From JBFWRK01 sp050248955 (GTDB taxonomy: Bacteria; Actinomycetota; Acidimicrobiia; Acidimicrobiales; Ilumatobacteraceae), in the NCBI GenBank assembly GCA_050248955.1, contig JBFWRK010000005.1:239634-303633 (forward strand): 64,000 nucleotides of DNA, read 5' to 3'. Positions within the stretch are counted from its first letter, which is position 1. Every line of letters starts with the position of its first letter. A model generated the notes under the pieces. The model made no database searches. It had not been told where the DNA came from and saw nothing but the letters and a program-made list of their open reading frames with translations. Below are positions 6,586 to 15,500 of this stretch, in pieces. Both the position numbers and the translations under genes were made by a program.

Positions 6586-7824
6586 GTGTTCGATCACGTT
6601 GTCGTTCCGATCGATTTCTCCCCCGAGAGCGAGCAAGCCCTTCCCCACGCCGTCGAGTTCGCTCGCCGTGCACAGCTGCCGGTGGAGCTGCTCAGTGTCG
6701 CAACGAAGCACCACTACGCGGACGCTGCAGAGCGACTCCGGCAGCTCGCCGAGGACCAGGGCGCCGGAGCGTGGACGGTCATCGAGACCGAAGACCCGGC
6801 CGAGCAGGTCCTGTTCGACAAAGCGCTCACCACGCACGGCGCGCTGTGGTTCGTCGGTTCCCATGCACGCACGTCGTTGGGCGAGCTGCTCCTCGGGAGC
6901 GTGAGCGAAGACCTCGTGCGAGACGTCGAGCGACCGATGGTCGTCGTCGGGCCGAAGGCCGTGACGCCTCGCTCCGGCAACGTGCTCGCCGTCGCGCTCG
7001 ACGGCACGGTCGGCTCCGAGGCGGTCCTCCCGGCCGCGCTCGAGCTCGCCCGCCGCTTCAACCTCGAGCTGCGACTGTTGCAGATGGCGACCACGGAGGT
7101 CCCGACGGACGTCGCCGAGACGTCGTACCTCGCCCGTGTCGCCGCCCGACTCGGCGCGCCCGGTTGCCGCGACTACGACGTGCTCCACGGCAAGGACGCG
7201 GCGCACATCCTCGGGGACTACGTCGAGGCGCACGAAGAGGTCCTGATGCTCGCGATGGCAACCCACGGCGTGCCGGCCGGTGCGCCGCGGCTGATCGCCG
7301 GCAGCACCGCGTTCGACACCACCCGCCGCCTCGAGGTGCCGGTCCTCGTGTACCACCCGGCGTCAGAGCCGGCTGCCGAGGTCGGGCGGCCCCGCGTCGT
7401 GGTCGGCGTCGACACGATGGGGGATTCCGCGGAGGCGGTGATGTGGGCAGCGGACGAAGCAGCCCTCAGGAACCTGCCGCTCGTGATCGTCCACGCGTGG
7501 ATCTACCCTGCGTACGCGGCATCGCCGTACGCGTACCCGATCGGCCCCGACATCGAGGTCGTGCGGGACGCCGCCAAGCAGGAGCTCGCCGACGCGGTCC
7601 AGGCCGTCAAGGACCGCCATCCGGAGCTCGCCGTCGACGGCATCCTCGCCGAGGACACACCGGGCCACCAGCTCGTCGACCAGAGCGTCGGTGCCGACCT
7701 CCTCGTGGTGGGAAGCCACCACCGTGGTCGGTTGTCGGAGTTCCTCGGTCTGTCGGTCTCGGCGACGTGTGCGCAGCGAGCCGATTGCCCGGTCATCATC
7801 GTGCCCTGCGTGACCCCGGCCTGA
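6586..7824 (+). CDS. Universal stress protein with three tandem Usp domains
   Basis: 412-aa protein made of three UspA-like units: about 1-125, 130-262 and 273-410. Each opens with a V-V-V-P/G-I/V-D strand (VVVPIDFS, VLAVALDG, VVVGVDTM). Units one and three keep a G-S-H loop (GSHARTSLGELLLGSVSED; GSHHRGRLSEFLGLSVSATC). Unit three is nearest to an intact ATP signature, and unit two is degenerate (MATHGVPAGAPRL). Two-domain USPs are common in actinobacteria; three in one chain is less usual. The start is GTG at 6586, supported by AAAGGAGG 5 nt upstream. It shares its upstream region, including a DosR-like palindrome, with the divergent single-domain USP gene. Confidence 0.9.
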   Translation: MFDHVVVPIDFSPESEQALPHAVEFARRAQLPVELLSVATKHHYADAAERLRQLAEDQGAGAWTVIETEDPAEQVLFDKALTTHGALWFVGSHARTSLGELLLGSVSEDLVRDVERPMVVVGPKAVTPRSGNVLAVALDGTVGSEAVLPAALELARRFNLELRLLQMATTEVPTDVAETSYLARVAARLGAPGCRDYDVLHGKDAAHILGDYVEAHEEVLMLAMATHGVPAGAPRLIAGSTAFDTTRRLEVPVLVYHPASEPAAEVGRPRVVVGVDTMGDSAEAVMWAADEAALRNLPLVIVHAWIYPAYAASPYAYPIGPDIEVVRDAAKQELADAVQAVKDRHPELAVDGILAEDTPGHQLVDQSVGADLLVVGSHHRGRLSEFLGLSVSATCAQRADCPVIIVPCVTPA

Positions 7825-7831
7825 CGACCGG

Positions 7832-7864
7832 CTGACCGTCGCCAGGACCACGACCGACGGTCAG
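7832..7864. terminator. Hairpin between convergent genes
   Basis: CTGACCGTCG (7832-7841) pairs perfectly with CGACGGTCAG (7855-7864). An alternative stem GCCAGGACC/GGTCCTGGC (7841-7849 and 7864-7872) overlaps it, so two exclusive folds are possible. It separates the triple USP from the MBL gene. Confidence 0.6.
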
Positions 7865-9255
7865 GTCCTGGCGAGGCGCACCCGTTCGCCGTCGTTCGGT
7901 ACGACGGCAGTCCAGTCGTACGCTTGCTCGACGCGTGCCTGTAGCGCGCGAGACGCCTGCAGCTCGCCGTGCACGACGAACACCGTTTCGGGAGCTCGTG
8001 CCGCCGTGCCCAGCCACGAGACCAGTTCGTCGGCGTCGGCGTGCACCGAGAACGCCGGCAGGTCGACGATCTCGGCGCGGACCCGGATGTAGCGGCCCAT
8101 CATCTTGAGCTCGCTGGCACCCTCGGCGAGATGCCGGCCACGAGTGCCTTCTGCCTGGAAGCCGACCAGGATCACGGTGTTGCGCCGGTCCGGGAGCGCG
8201 GCCGCGAGATGGTGGACGACGCGCCCGCCGGTCGCCATGCCCGACGCGGCGATGATGATCGAGGGCTCGCGCAGCTCGGACACGATCCGGGACTCGTCCG
8301 CGTCGTGCACCTCCTCGAGCCGGTCGAGGCGGAGCGGGTCCTCTCCGATGTGCTCCTCGCGCACGTCGGCGCTCCCGTTCGCGAAGGCGTCCTTGTACAC
8401 CCGCAGCGCGGCGAGTGCCATCGGGCTGTCGACGTAGATCGGGACCGGTGGCAGGCGGCCCTTCTCGGACAGCCCGCGCAGGTGGTGCATCACGACCTCG
8501 GTCCGGTCGACGGCGAAGGACGGGATGATCACCGTCCCGCCGCGTGCGATCGTCCGCTCGATCGCGTCTGCCAGCTCGTCGATCGCGCTCTCGTCGTGCC
8601 GGCGGTCGCCGTAGGTCGACTCGACGAGGATCCAGTCTGCGTCGCCGACAGGGTCGGGCGGCACGAGCAGCGGATGGTGGGGGCGGCCGAGATCACCGCT
8701 CGCCACGACGCTCGTCCCGTTGTCGAAGTCGATCCGGACCGTGGCCGAGCCGAGGATGTGGCCGGCCCGCCGGAACGTCACCTGGATGCCGGGCAGCACC
8801 TCGAAGGGCGCAGCGAAGTCGTGGCGCTGCAAGCGCTCGAGGGAGCGGCGGGCTTCGTCCTCGGTGTACAGCGGCAAGGCGGGCTCGTGGCGCGACCATC
8901 CGTACCGGTTCGCGTTCTCGGCGTCCTCCTCCTGGATGTGGCCGCTGTCAGGCAGGATGATGCTCGTCAGCGCGGCGGTGTCGTGCGTGACGTGGACCGG
9001 ACCGCCGAAGCCGTCCACGACGAGCCGGGGCACGTAGCCGCAGTGGTCGAGATGGGCGTGGGAGAGGACGACGGCGTCGATCGACGACGGGTAGACGGGG
9101 AACTTCGACCAGTTCCGCACGCGGAGGTCCTTGATGCCCTGGAACAGCCCGCAGTCGAGCAGGACACGCCGTCCGCCGTGCTCGACCAGGAACTTGCTGC
9201 CGGTCACGGTGCGCACACCGCCGAGGAACGTGACGGAGGTCGTCTCAGGGGCCAT
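7861..9255 (-). CDS. MBL-fold beta-CASP nuclease-like protein (CPSF/RNA-processing exonuclease family)
   Basis: 464-aa metallo-beta-lactamase fold enzyme. Motif 2 is H-A-H-L-D-H-C-G (His66, His68, Asp70, His71). Further on come the S-G-D-L-G-R motif, the E-S-T-Y-G-D-R segment and the IIIAASGMATGGRVVHHL beta-CASP block. A late V-H-A-D segment follows, with VVHGELQA near the C-terminus. This layout is the YciH/CPSF-73-like group expected to hydrolyse RNA. It has no signal peptide and is cytosolic. The ATG has no strong ribosome site, but a TAGCCT hexamer (minus strand, 9264-9269) ends 8 nt before it, suggesting leaderless transcription. It is convergent with the triple-USP gene; homologues often sit beside stress genes. 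The RNA substrate is unknown. Confidence 0.9.
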   Translation of the reverse strand: MAPETTSVTFLGGVRTVTGSKFLVEHGGRRVLLDCGLFQGIKDLRVRNWSKFPVYPSSIDAVVLSHAHLDHCGYVPRLVVDGFGGPVHVTHDTAALTSIILPDSGHIQEEDAENANRYGWSRHEPALPLYTEDEARRSLERLQRHDFAAPFEVLPGIQVTFRRAGHILGSATVRIDFDNGTSVVASGDLGRPHHPLLVPPDPVGDADWILVESTYGDRRHDESAIDELADAIERTIARGGTVIIPSFAVDRTEVVMHHLRGLSEKGRLPPVPIYVDSPMALAALRVYKDAFANGSADVREEHIGEDPLRLDRLEEVHDADESRIVSELREPSIIIAASGMATGGRVVHHLAAALPDRRNTVILVGFQAEGTRGRHLAEGASELKMMGRYIRVRAEIVDLPAFSVHADADELVSWLGTAARAPETVFVVHGELQASRALQARVEQAYDWTAVVPNDGERVRLART

Positions 9256-9349
9256 CTCGTCGAAGGCTAGGTCAGCGACGCGGGAGGTACCTGGTTCGCA
9301 GGGCGCGCACGCTTATCATCGGCGCGGCAGCGAGTACGAAGGCAGGGCG

Positions 9350-10189
9350 ATGAGCGATCCGAACCAGGGACCTGGACCGACCGGTACGTCGGGCAGCCGA
9401 TCACCGTGGCCGCCCCCGTCCGACGTCACGCCGACGGAAGGGCTCCCCACCGTCGAGGACCAGCACCCGTCGAAGCCGTGGAAGGAGATCCTCACGGTGC
9501 TCGGGATCGTCGCGTCGATCGCGATCATCCTGATCGCGATCTTCCCGTTCATCAACGACGACGACGAGGCCGACGGGAACGGCGTGGCCTCCGGGACGAC
9601 CGTCCTCGCCGGCGGGGAGACCACGGTCGCCGCCGAGGTGCCCGTCGAGACCACGGTCGATCCGACAGCAACGGCACCCCTGCCGAGCGAGACGGTCCCC
9701 GTCGTGGCAGGGCCGCTCGTCGTCGCCGCGGTCGAAGCGTCCTGCACGGCGCCCGACTCGACCGATTCGCGCGGGAACCGCGTCACGTTCGTCGCCCAGA
9801 ACCTCGTGGACGGCGTGCCGACATCGGCCTGGCGCTGCGCGGGCGATGGCAGCGGCCAGTCGCTGACCTTCACCCTCGCTGCTCCCTCGACCGTGACGCA
9901 GCTCGGTGCGATCCCCGGGTTCGCCACGATCGACCCGTTCAACGGCGACGACCGCTTCGTCGAGAACCGGCGCGTCGTCTCCGCCCGCTGGAGCTGCCTG
10001 GCCCCCGGTGGCGTGCAGACCGCGTCCGCGATCCAGACCTTCGCCGACGACCGGCAGATGCAGACCACACCGGTCAACGGCTTCACCGGGTGCGCGGCGA
10101 TCCGCTTCGAGGTCACCGGCGCGACGCCGGCCGCACGGCGCGACTTCGTCGCCGTCGCCGAAGTCAGCATCGCCGGCGCGACTCCCTGA
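9350..10189 (+). CDS. Membrane-anchored protein with NADase-type/discoidin-like glycan-binding domain
   Basis: 279-aa protein. A Pro/Gly-rich cytoplasmic N-terminus (1-45) precedes one membrane span (about 46-67). A Thr/Val/Ala-rich linker follows (about 80-130). The extracellular domain (about 135-279) is a beta-sandwich typical of discoidin-like actinobacterial modules: AQNLVDGVPTSAWRCAGDG, then LGAIPGFATIDPFNGDDRF and a VENRRV-x-ARWSC run. Such modules also cap actinobacterial Ser/Thr kinases, but no kinase is fused here. Four cysteines suggest disulfides outside the cell. The ATG at 9350 has a GGCAGGG site just upstream. The likely role is binding a cell-wall glycan or another ligand; there is no enzymatic motif. 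Confidence 0.75.
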   Translation: MSDPNQGPGPTGTSGSRSPWPPPSDVTPTEGLPTVEDQHPSKPWKEILTVLGIVASIAIILIAIFPFINDDDEADGNGVASGTTVLAGGETTVAAEVPVETTVDPTATAPLPSETVPVVAGPLVVAAVEASCTAPDSTDSRGNRVTFVAQNLVDGVPTSAWRCAGDGSGQSLTFTLAAPSTVTQLGAIPGFATIDPFNGDDRFVENRRVVSARWSCLAPGGVQTASAIQTFADDRQMQTTPVNGFTGCAAIRFEVTGATPAARRDFVAVAEVSIAGATP

Positions 10190-10232
10190 TCGGGGGACGC
10201 ACCCAGGCGGTCGTCTTGTACCGTCGCCGGCA

Positions 10233-11546
10233 ATGACTCGGATCGTTGCGTTGGACGTGCTCGACGTGCGCTTCCCGACGTCCGACGGCTTCCACGGCAG
10301 CGATGCGATGAACGCCGACCCGGACTACTCGGCGGCGTACGTGATCCTGCGGACGGATGCGGCGACGCATCCCGAGGGGCACGGCCTGACGTTCACGATC
10401 GGCCGCGGCACGGAGATCGTGACCGCCGCGTGCGCGGCGCTCCGGCCACTGGTCGTCGGGCGCAAGGTCGACGAGGTGATCGGCGACCTCGGTGGTTTCG
10501 CGCGGTCGCTCGTGCGCGACTCGCAGCTTCGCTGGTTGGGCCCCGAGAAGGGCGTCGTCCACCTCGCCACCGCCGCAGTCGTCAACGCGGCGTGGGACCT
10601 CGCGGCCAAGCGCGCCGGGCTGCCGCTCTGGGCGCTGCTTACGTCGATGAGCCCGGAGCAGATCGTCGACCTCGTCGACTGGCGCTACCTCGCCGATGCG
10701 TTGTCACCGACGGAGGCGATCGAGCTGCTGCGCCGCCGCCTCCCGGGCCGGGACGAGCTGCGCGAGCGCCTCGTCGACACCGGTCTTCGGGCGTACACCA
10801 CGTCGGCCGGTTGGCTCGGCTACGACGACGAGACGATCACCACCAAGGTGCGTGCCGCCGTCGCCGACGGGTTCCACCACGTGAAGCTGAAGGTCGGCGC
10901 GGACCACGACGACGACCTGCGCCGCGTCGCCCTTGTCCGGCGACGGCTCGGCTCGGACCGGATCATCATGCTCGACGCGAACCAGGCGTGGGACGTGCCG
11001 ACCGCGATCGAGCGCATGCGCGACTTCGCCGAGTTCCGGCCGTGGTGGATCGAGGAGCCGACGAGCCCCGACGACATCGCCGGCCACGCCGTCATCGCGC
11101 GGGCTGTCGTGCCGGTTCAGGTCGCCTCGGGTGAGCACATCCACAACCGCGTGATGTTCAAGCAGTTCCTGCAGGCCGGTGCACTCGGCATCTGCCAGCT
11201 CGACGCCTGCCGGCTCGCCGGTGTGAACGAGTGCGTCGCCGTGCTCCTGCTCGCCGCGAAGTACGGCGTACCGGTGTGCCCCCACGCCGGCGGGGTCGGG
11301 TTGTGCGAGTACGTGCAGCACCTGGCGGCGTTCGACGCGATCTCCGTCAGCGGGACGACCGCGGGGCGGGTGGTCGAGTACGTCGACCACCTGCACGAGC
11401 ACTTCGTCGAGCCGTGCGTGGTCGAACGTGGGCGCTACCGATTGCCGTCGGCGCCCGGCTACTCGGTCGAGATGCGACCGGAGAGCCTCGAGGCGTACAC
11501 CTTCCCCGCAGGATCGGTGTGGACGGAGCGCAGCACGCGCACGTAG
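10233..11546 (+). CDS. fucD: L-fuconate dehydratase (enolase superfamily)
   Basis: 437-aa enzyme dehydrating L-fuconate to 2-keto-3-deoxy-L-fuconate (EC 4.2.1.68) in the non-phosphorylated fucose route. All mandelate-racemase-type residues are visible: Lys218 and Lys220 in HVKLKVG, metal ligands Asp248 (LDANQAW), Glu274 (IEEPTSPDD) and Glu301 (SGEHIHN), and His351 (CPHAGGVGLCEYVQHL). Length and numbering match the characterised Xanthomonas enzyme as I recall it. A TACCGT hexamer (10219-10224) ends 8 nt before the ATG, suggesting a leaderless mRNA. Its 3' end overlaps the convergent dihydroorotate dehydrogenase-like gene by 88 nt. Other fucose genes are not adjacent, so this is an isolated step here. 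Confidence 0.93.
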   Translation: MTRIVALDVLDVRFPTSDGFHGSDAMNADPDYSAAYVILRTDAATHPEGHGLTFTIGRGTEIVTAACAALRPLVVGRKVDEVIGDLGGFARSLVRDSQLRWLGPEKGVVHLATAAVVNAAWDLAAKRAGLPLWALLTSMSPEQIVDLVDWRYLADALSPTEAIELLRRRLPGRDELRERLVDTGLRAYTTSAGWLGYDDETITTKVRAAVADGFHHVKLKVGADHDDDLRRVALVRRRLGSDRIIMLDANQAWDVPTAIERMRDFAEFRPWWIEEPTSPDDIAGHAVIARAVVPVQVASGEHIHNRVMFKQFLQAGALGICQLDACRLAGVNECVAVLLLAAKYGVPVCPHAGGVGLCEYVQHLAAFDAISVSGTTAGRVVEYVDHLHEHFVEPCVVERGRYRLPSAPGYSVEMRPESLEAYTFPAGSVWTERSTRT

Positions 11547-12511
11547 TTGGCGCGCTCGTAGGCGTCCGGATCGGGAACCGACCGCTGGCTCATGCTGCCG
11601 CGCAGCTGCGCCACCGACTCGTACTCGTTGTGGTCGAGCCACGCGGTCACGCCGTCGAGCAACGTCCGGACGTGCTCCGGGCCGTGCTGGAGCAGCGCCG
11701 CGGTCGACATCACGACGTCGGCGCCGGCGAGCAGCCCCTTCAACGCGTCCTCGGCGGTGTGCACGCCGCCGGAGAGCGCGAGTGAGCACGGGATGCGGTC
11801 GCGCAGGATGGCGATCCACCGCAAGGGCAGCCGGAGGTCGGCGGATGTGCTCAGGTCGAGGCTCGGGACGACGGCGAGCGAGTCGAGATCGATGTCCGGT
11901 TGGTAGAAGCGGTTGAACAGCACGAGCCCGTCGGCACCCGCGCCGGCGATCGCCTCTGCGACGTTGCCGAGCGCACTGAAGAACGGGGAGAGCTTCACCG
12001 CGATCGGCACCGCGACGGCGGATCGGACAGCGAGCACGAGGTCGATCAGGCGGTCCTCGACCGTTGCTGCGGTGTCTGCCGGATCGGCGGCGACGACGTA
12101 GAGGTTCAGCTCGATCGCCGCCGCTCCCGCGTCCGCGAGCGCCGTCGCGGCGCTGAGCCATCCGCCGGGAGACGTGCCGTTCAGGCTGGCGATCACGGGG
12201 ACGTCCAGGCGCGCGCTCGCATCGGCGACGAGCTGCACGTGCCGGTCGATCGACGACGCGGTACCGGGCAGGTCGGGGAGGTAGTCGAACGCCTCGCCGA
12301 ACACGCCGGCACCCTGGTCGTAGAGCGCCTGCTGCTCGAAGGCCGCGGCAACGATGTCCTCCTCGAACAGCGACGGCAGGACGACGGCCGCTGCTCCAGC
12401 AGCCGCCAGCCGCTGCAGCGTCTCGAGCCGGCCGGTCAGCGGCCCTGCCGAGGCAACGATCGGTCCGGTCAGGTCCAGGCCGAGGTAGCGGGTGCGAAGA
12501 TCGACGCTCAT
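11459..12511 (-). CDS. Dihydroorotate dehydrogenase-like flavoprotein coupled to nifJ
   Basis: 350-aa TIM-barrel protein of the dihydroorotate dehydrogenase-like family (not canonical PyrD). Features include L-T-G-P-I-V-A-S-A-G-P-L-T at about 14-26, I-A-S-L-N-G-T near 110, I-E-L-N-L-Y near 140, V-K-L-S-P-F-F near 175, and the phosphate-binding A-L-S-G-G-V-H-T loop near 260. FMN binding is likely. The catalytic base loop differs from PyrD, and pyrimidine synthesis is not assured. The ATG shares its A with the nifJ stop (TGATG), so translation should be coupled. The same nifJ/DHOD-like pairing is known in other bacteria. The last 19 residues extend past the family core and overlap the 3' end of fucD on the other strand. 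Confidence 0.88.
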   Translation of the reverse strand: MSVDLRTRYLGLDLTGPIVASAGPLTGRLETLQRLAAAGAAAVVLPSLFEEDIVAAAFEQQALYDQGAGVFGEAFDYLPDLPGTASSIDRHVQLVADASARLDVPVIASLNGTSPGGWLSAATALADAGAAAIELNLYVVAADPADTAATVEDRLIDLVLAVRSAVAVPIAVKLSPFFSALGNVAEAIAGAGADGLVLFNRFYQPDIDLDSLAVVPSLDLSTSADLRLPLRWIAILRDRIPCSLALSGGVHTAEDALKGLLAGADVVMSTAALLQHGPEHVRTLLDGVTAWLDHNEYESVAQLRGSMSQRSVPDPDAYERANYVRVLRSVHTDPAGKVYASRLSGRISTE

Positions 12512-15500
12512 CAGGATGCTCCGGGGGTGCTGAGTTGTGCGACGGTGCGTTCCAGCCCGGCGAGCTGGCGGTAGTAGCGCCAGCGCTCGTCGATGTCGAT
12601 CTGTGCGAGCGCGAGCAGTTCGGCGGCGCGCTCCGGCTGCGATCTCGCGAGGATCGCGAAGCGTCCCTCCACTGCGGTGAAGTCCGCCACCGGGATCGAC
12701 GGATCCTTCGAGTCGAGCGAGAACGGCTGCGTGTGCTCCTCGACACCAGGCCGGTAGCGGTACAGCGGCCAGTAGCCCGACCTCACCGCGTCCTTCTGGT
12801 GCGTCATCGACGTCGCCATGTCGATGCCGTGGGCGATGCAGGTCGAGTAGGCGATGATCAACGACACCCCGGGCCACGCCTCGGCCTCGGCGAACGCCTT
12901 GACCGCTTGCACGTCGTTCGCGCCGAGCGCGATCTGGGCGATGTAGACGTCGCCGTAGCGGCGTGCCTCGGCGCCGAGGTCCTTCTTCGCCGTGATCTTG
13001 CCGCCGGAGGCGAACTTGGCGACGGCGGCGCGTGGTGTCGCCTTCGACGCCTGGCCGCCCGTGTTCGAGTACACCTCGGTGTCGAGCACGACGATGTTCA
13101 CGTCGCGGCCGGAGCCGAGGACGTGGTCGAGGCCGCCGGAACCGATGTCGTAGGCCCAGCCGTCGCCGCCGATGATCCACACGTTCTTGCGTACGAGCGT
13201 GCCGGTGAGCGGGCGAAGCCGGCGGACCAGCGTCGCCGTCTCCTCGTCGGCCTCGTCGACCAACCGGTCGAGGATCGCGTCGAGCTCCGCGACGCGATCG
13301 CGCTGGGCAGCGATCGTCGTGTCGTCCGTCGCGATCGTCGGGTCGACGGCGAGCACCGCCGCGCTGAGCTCGCGGCCGACGTGCGGCGCCAGCTCCTCCA
13401 GCAGGTGCCGAGCAGTGGTCGCTTGCTGGTCGAGCGCGATCCGCATGCCGAGCCCGAACTCGGCGTTGTCCTCGAAGAGCGAGTTCGCCCACGCCGGTCC
13501 ACGACCGTGATCGTCGGTGCCCCATGGCGTCGTCGGCAGGTTGCCCCCGTAGATCGACGAGCACCCGGTTGCGTTGGCGACGATCGCCCGGTCGCCGAAG
13601 AGCTGCGTCATCAGCTTGAGGTAGGGGGTCTCGCCACACCCGGCGCAGGCGCCGGAGAACTCGAAGAGCGGTTGGCGCACCTGCGAGCCCTTGACGCTCG
13701 CCGGCTCCAGCACACCTGGAGCGATCGGCGTGATGTGCTCGAAGAGCTCGAGCCGGGCGGCTTCACGGTCACGGTGCTCGCCGATCGGCTCCATGTCGAT
13801 CGCCTTGTGCCGCACCTCGCTCTTCGAGCGGGCCGGGCAGACGTCGACGCACACGCCGCAACCCGTGCAGTCGTCCGGCAGCACTTGGATCGTCAGCTGC
13901 AGTCCGGGATGATCGTGCGATCGGAAGCCCTTCGTCGGGAAGTCGTCCGGCAGGCCCGCCAACTCGGCCGGGTCGTAGATCTTCATCCTGATCGCGGCGT
14001 GCGGGCAGACGAGCGAGCAGCGAGCGCAGTCGATGCAGATCGAAGCGTCCCAGATCGGGATGCTCGCCGCGAGCTGCCGCTTCTCGAACCTGGCCGTGCC
14101 CGTGGGGAACGTGCCGTCGACCGGCAACGCGCTCACCGGGAGCAGATCGCCCTCGCCGGCGAGCATGCGGGCCGTGATCCGCTGGACGAAGTCCGGTGCC
14201 TCGGGCGGGACCGGTGGACGGCGGTAGCGGCCGGCAGTGGCGACCTCCGGCACGGCCAGTGGGTACAGCGCGGCGAGGGTGTGGTCGACGGCGGTGAGGT
14301 TCGCATCGACGACCGGCCCGCCGCGCTTGCCGTACATCTTGCGGACGGAGGCCTTCACCGCATCGACCGCGTCGCCCAGCGGCATCAGATCGGTCAGCGC
14401 GAAGAATGCGATCTGCATCACGATGTTGATCTGACCGGCGAGCCCGGCTTCGCGGGCGACGCGGTGGGCGTCGATCACGTGGACCTGGAGCCGGCGCTCG
14501 ATGATCTCGTCCTGCACTTCGCGCGGCAGGTGCTCCCACGTGGCGTCGACCCCGTACGGGCTGTTGATCAGCAAGGTGGCATCGGGCCGGGCGACGGCGA
14601 GGACGTCGAGCCGGTCGAACAGGCCGAACTGGTGGACCGCGACGAGGTCGGCGTCGGAGATGAGGTAGGTCGAGCGGATCTCGTCGTTGTCGAAGCGGAG
14701 GTGCGAGACGGTCGTCGAACCGGACTTCTTGGAGTCGTAGACGAAGTACCCCTGCGCGTGACGTCCGGTGAGATCGCCGACGATCTTCGCGGTCTGCTTG
14801 TTGGCGCCGACGGTGCCGTCCGAGCCGAGGCCATAGAAGACCGCACGCAGCGCGGCACTGTCGGTCGTGAACGAGTGGTCGACCGTGAGGCTGAGGTGGG
14901 TGACGTCATCGACGATGCCGACCGTGAAGCGCTTCTTCGGGGTCGGCGCGTCGAGCTCGTCCAGCACCGCCTTCACCATCGCCGGTGTGAACTCCTTCGA
15001 GGACAGGCCGTAGCGCCCGCCGATGATCCGCGGCATCGTTCGCAGGCCGTCGGCGGCAGCGTCGGCAAAGGCCTCCACGACGTCGAGGTGCAGCGGTTCG
15101 GCCGGCGCGCCCGGCTCCTTCGTGCGATCGAGCACTGCGACGCTTCGCACAGATGTCGGCAGCGCGGCGACGAGCGCTGCCGAGGGGAACGGTCGGTAGA
15201 GCCGCACCTGGAGCAGTCCGACCCGCTCCCCGTCGGCGACGAGCCGCTCGACGGCTTCGCGGGCCGCGCCCGCTCCGGAGCCCATGAGAACGACCACACG
15301 CTCGGCGTCCGGCGATCCCGTGTAGTCGACCAAGCCGTAGTGCCGGCCGGTGCGCTCCCCGAGACGGGCGAACGCCTGCTCGACGATCCCGGGCACCGCC
15401 AGCATGAACGGGTTGCCCGCCTCACGCGCCTGGAAGAAGACGTCGGGGTTCTGCGCGCTGCCACGGAGCACGGGCCGGTCGGGGTCGAGGCCGCGCAGCC

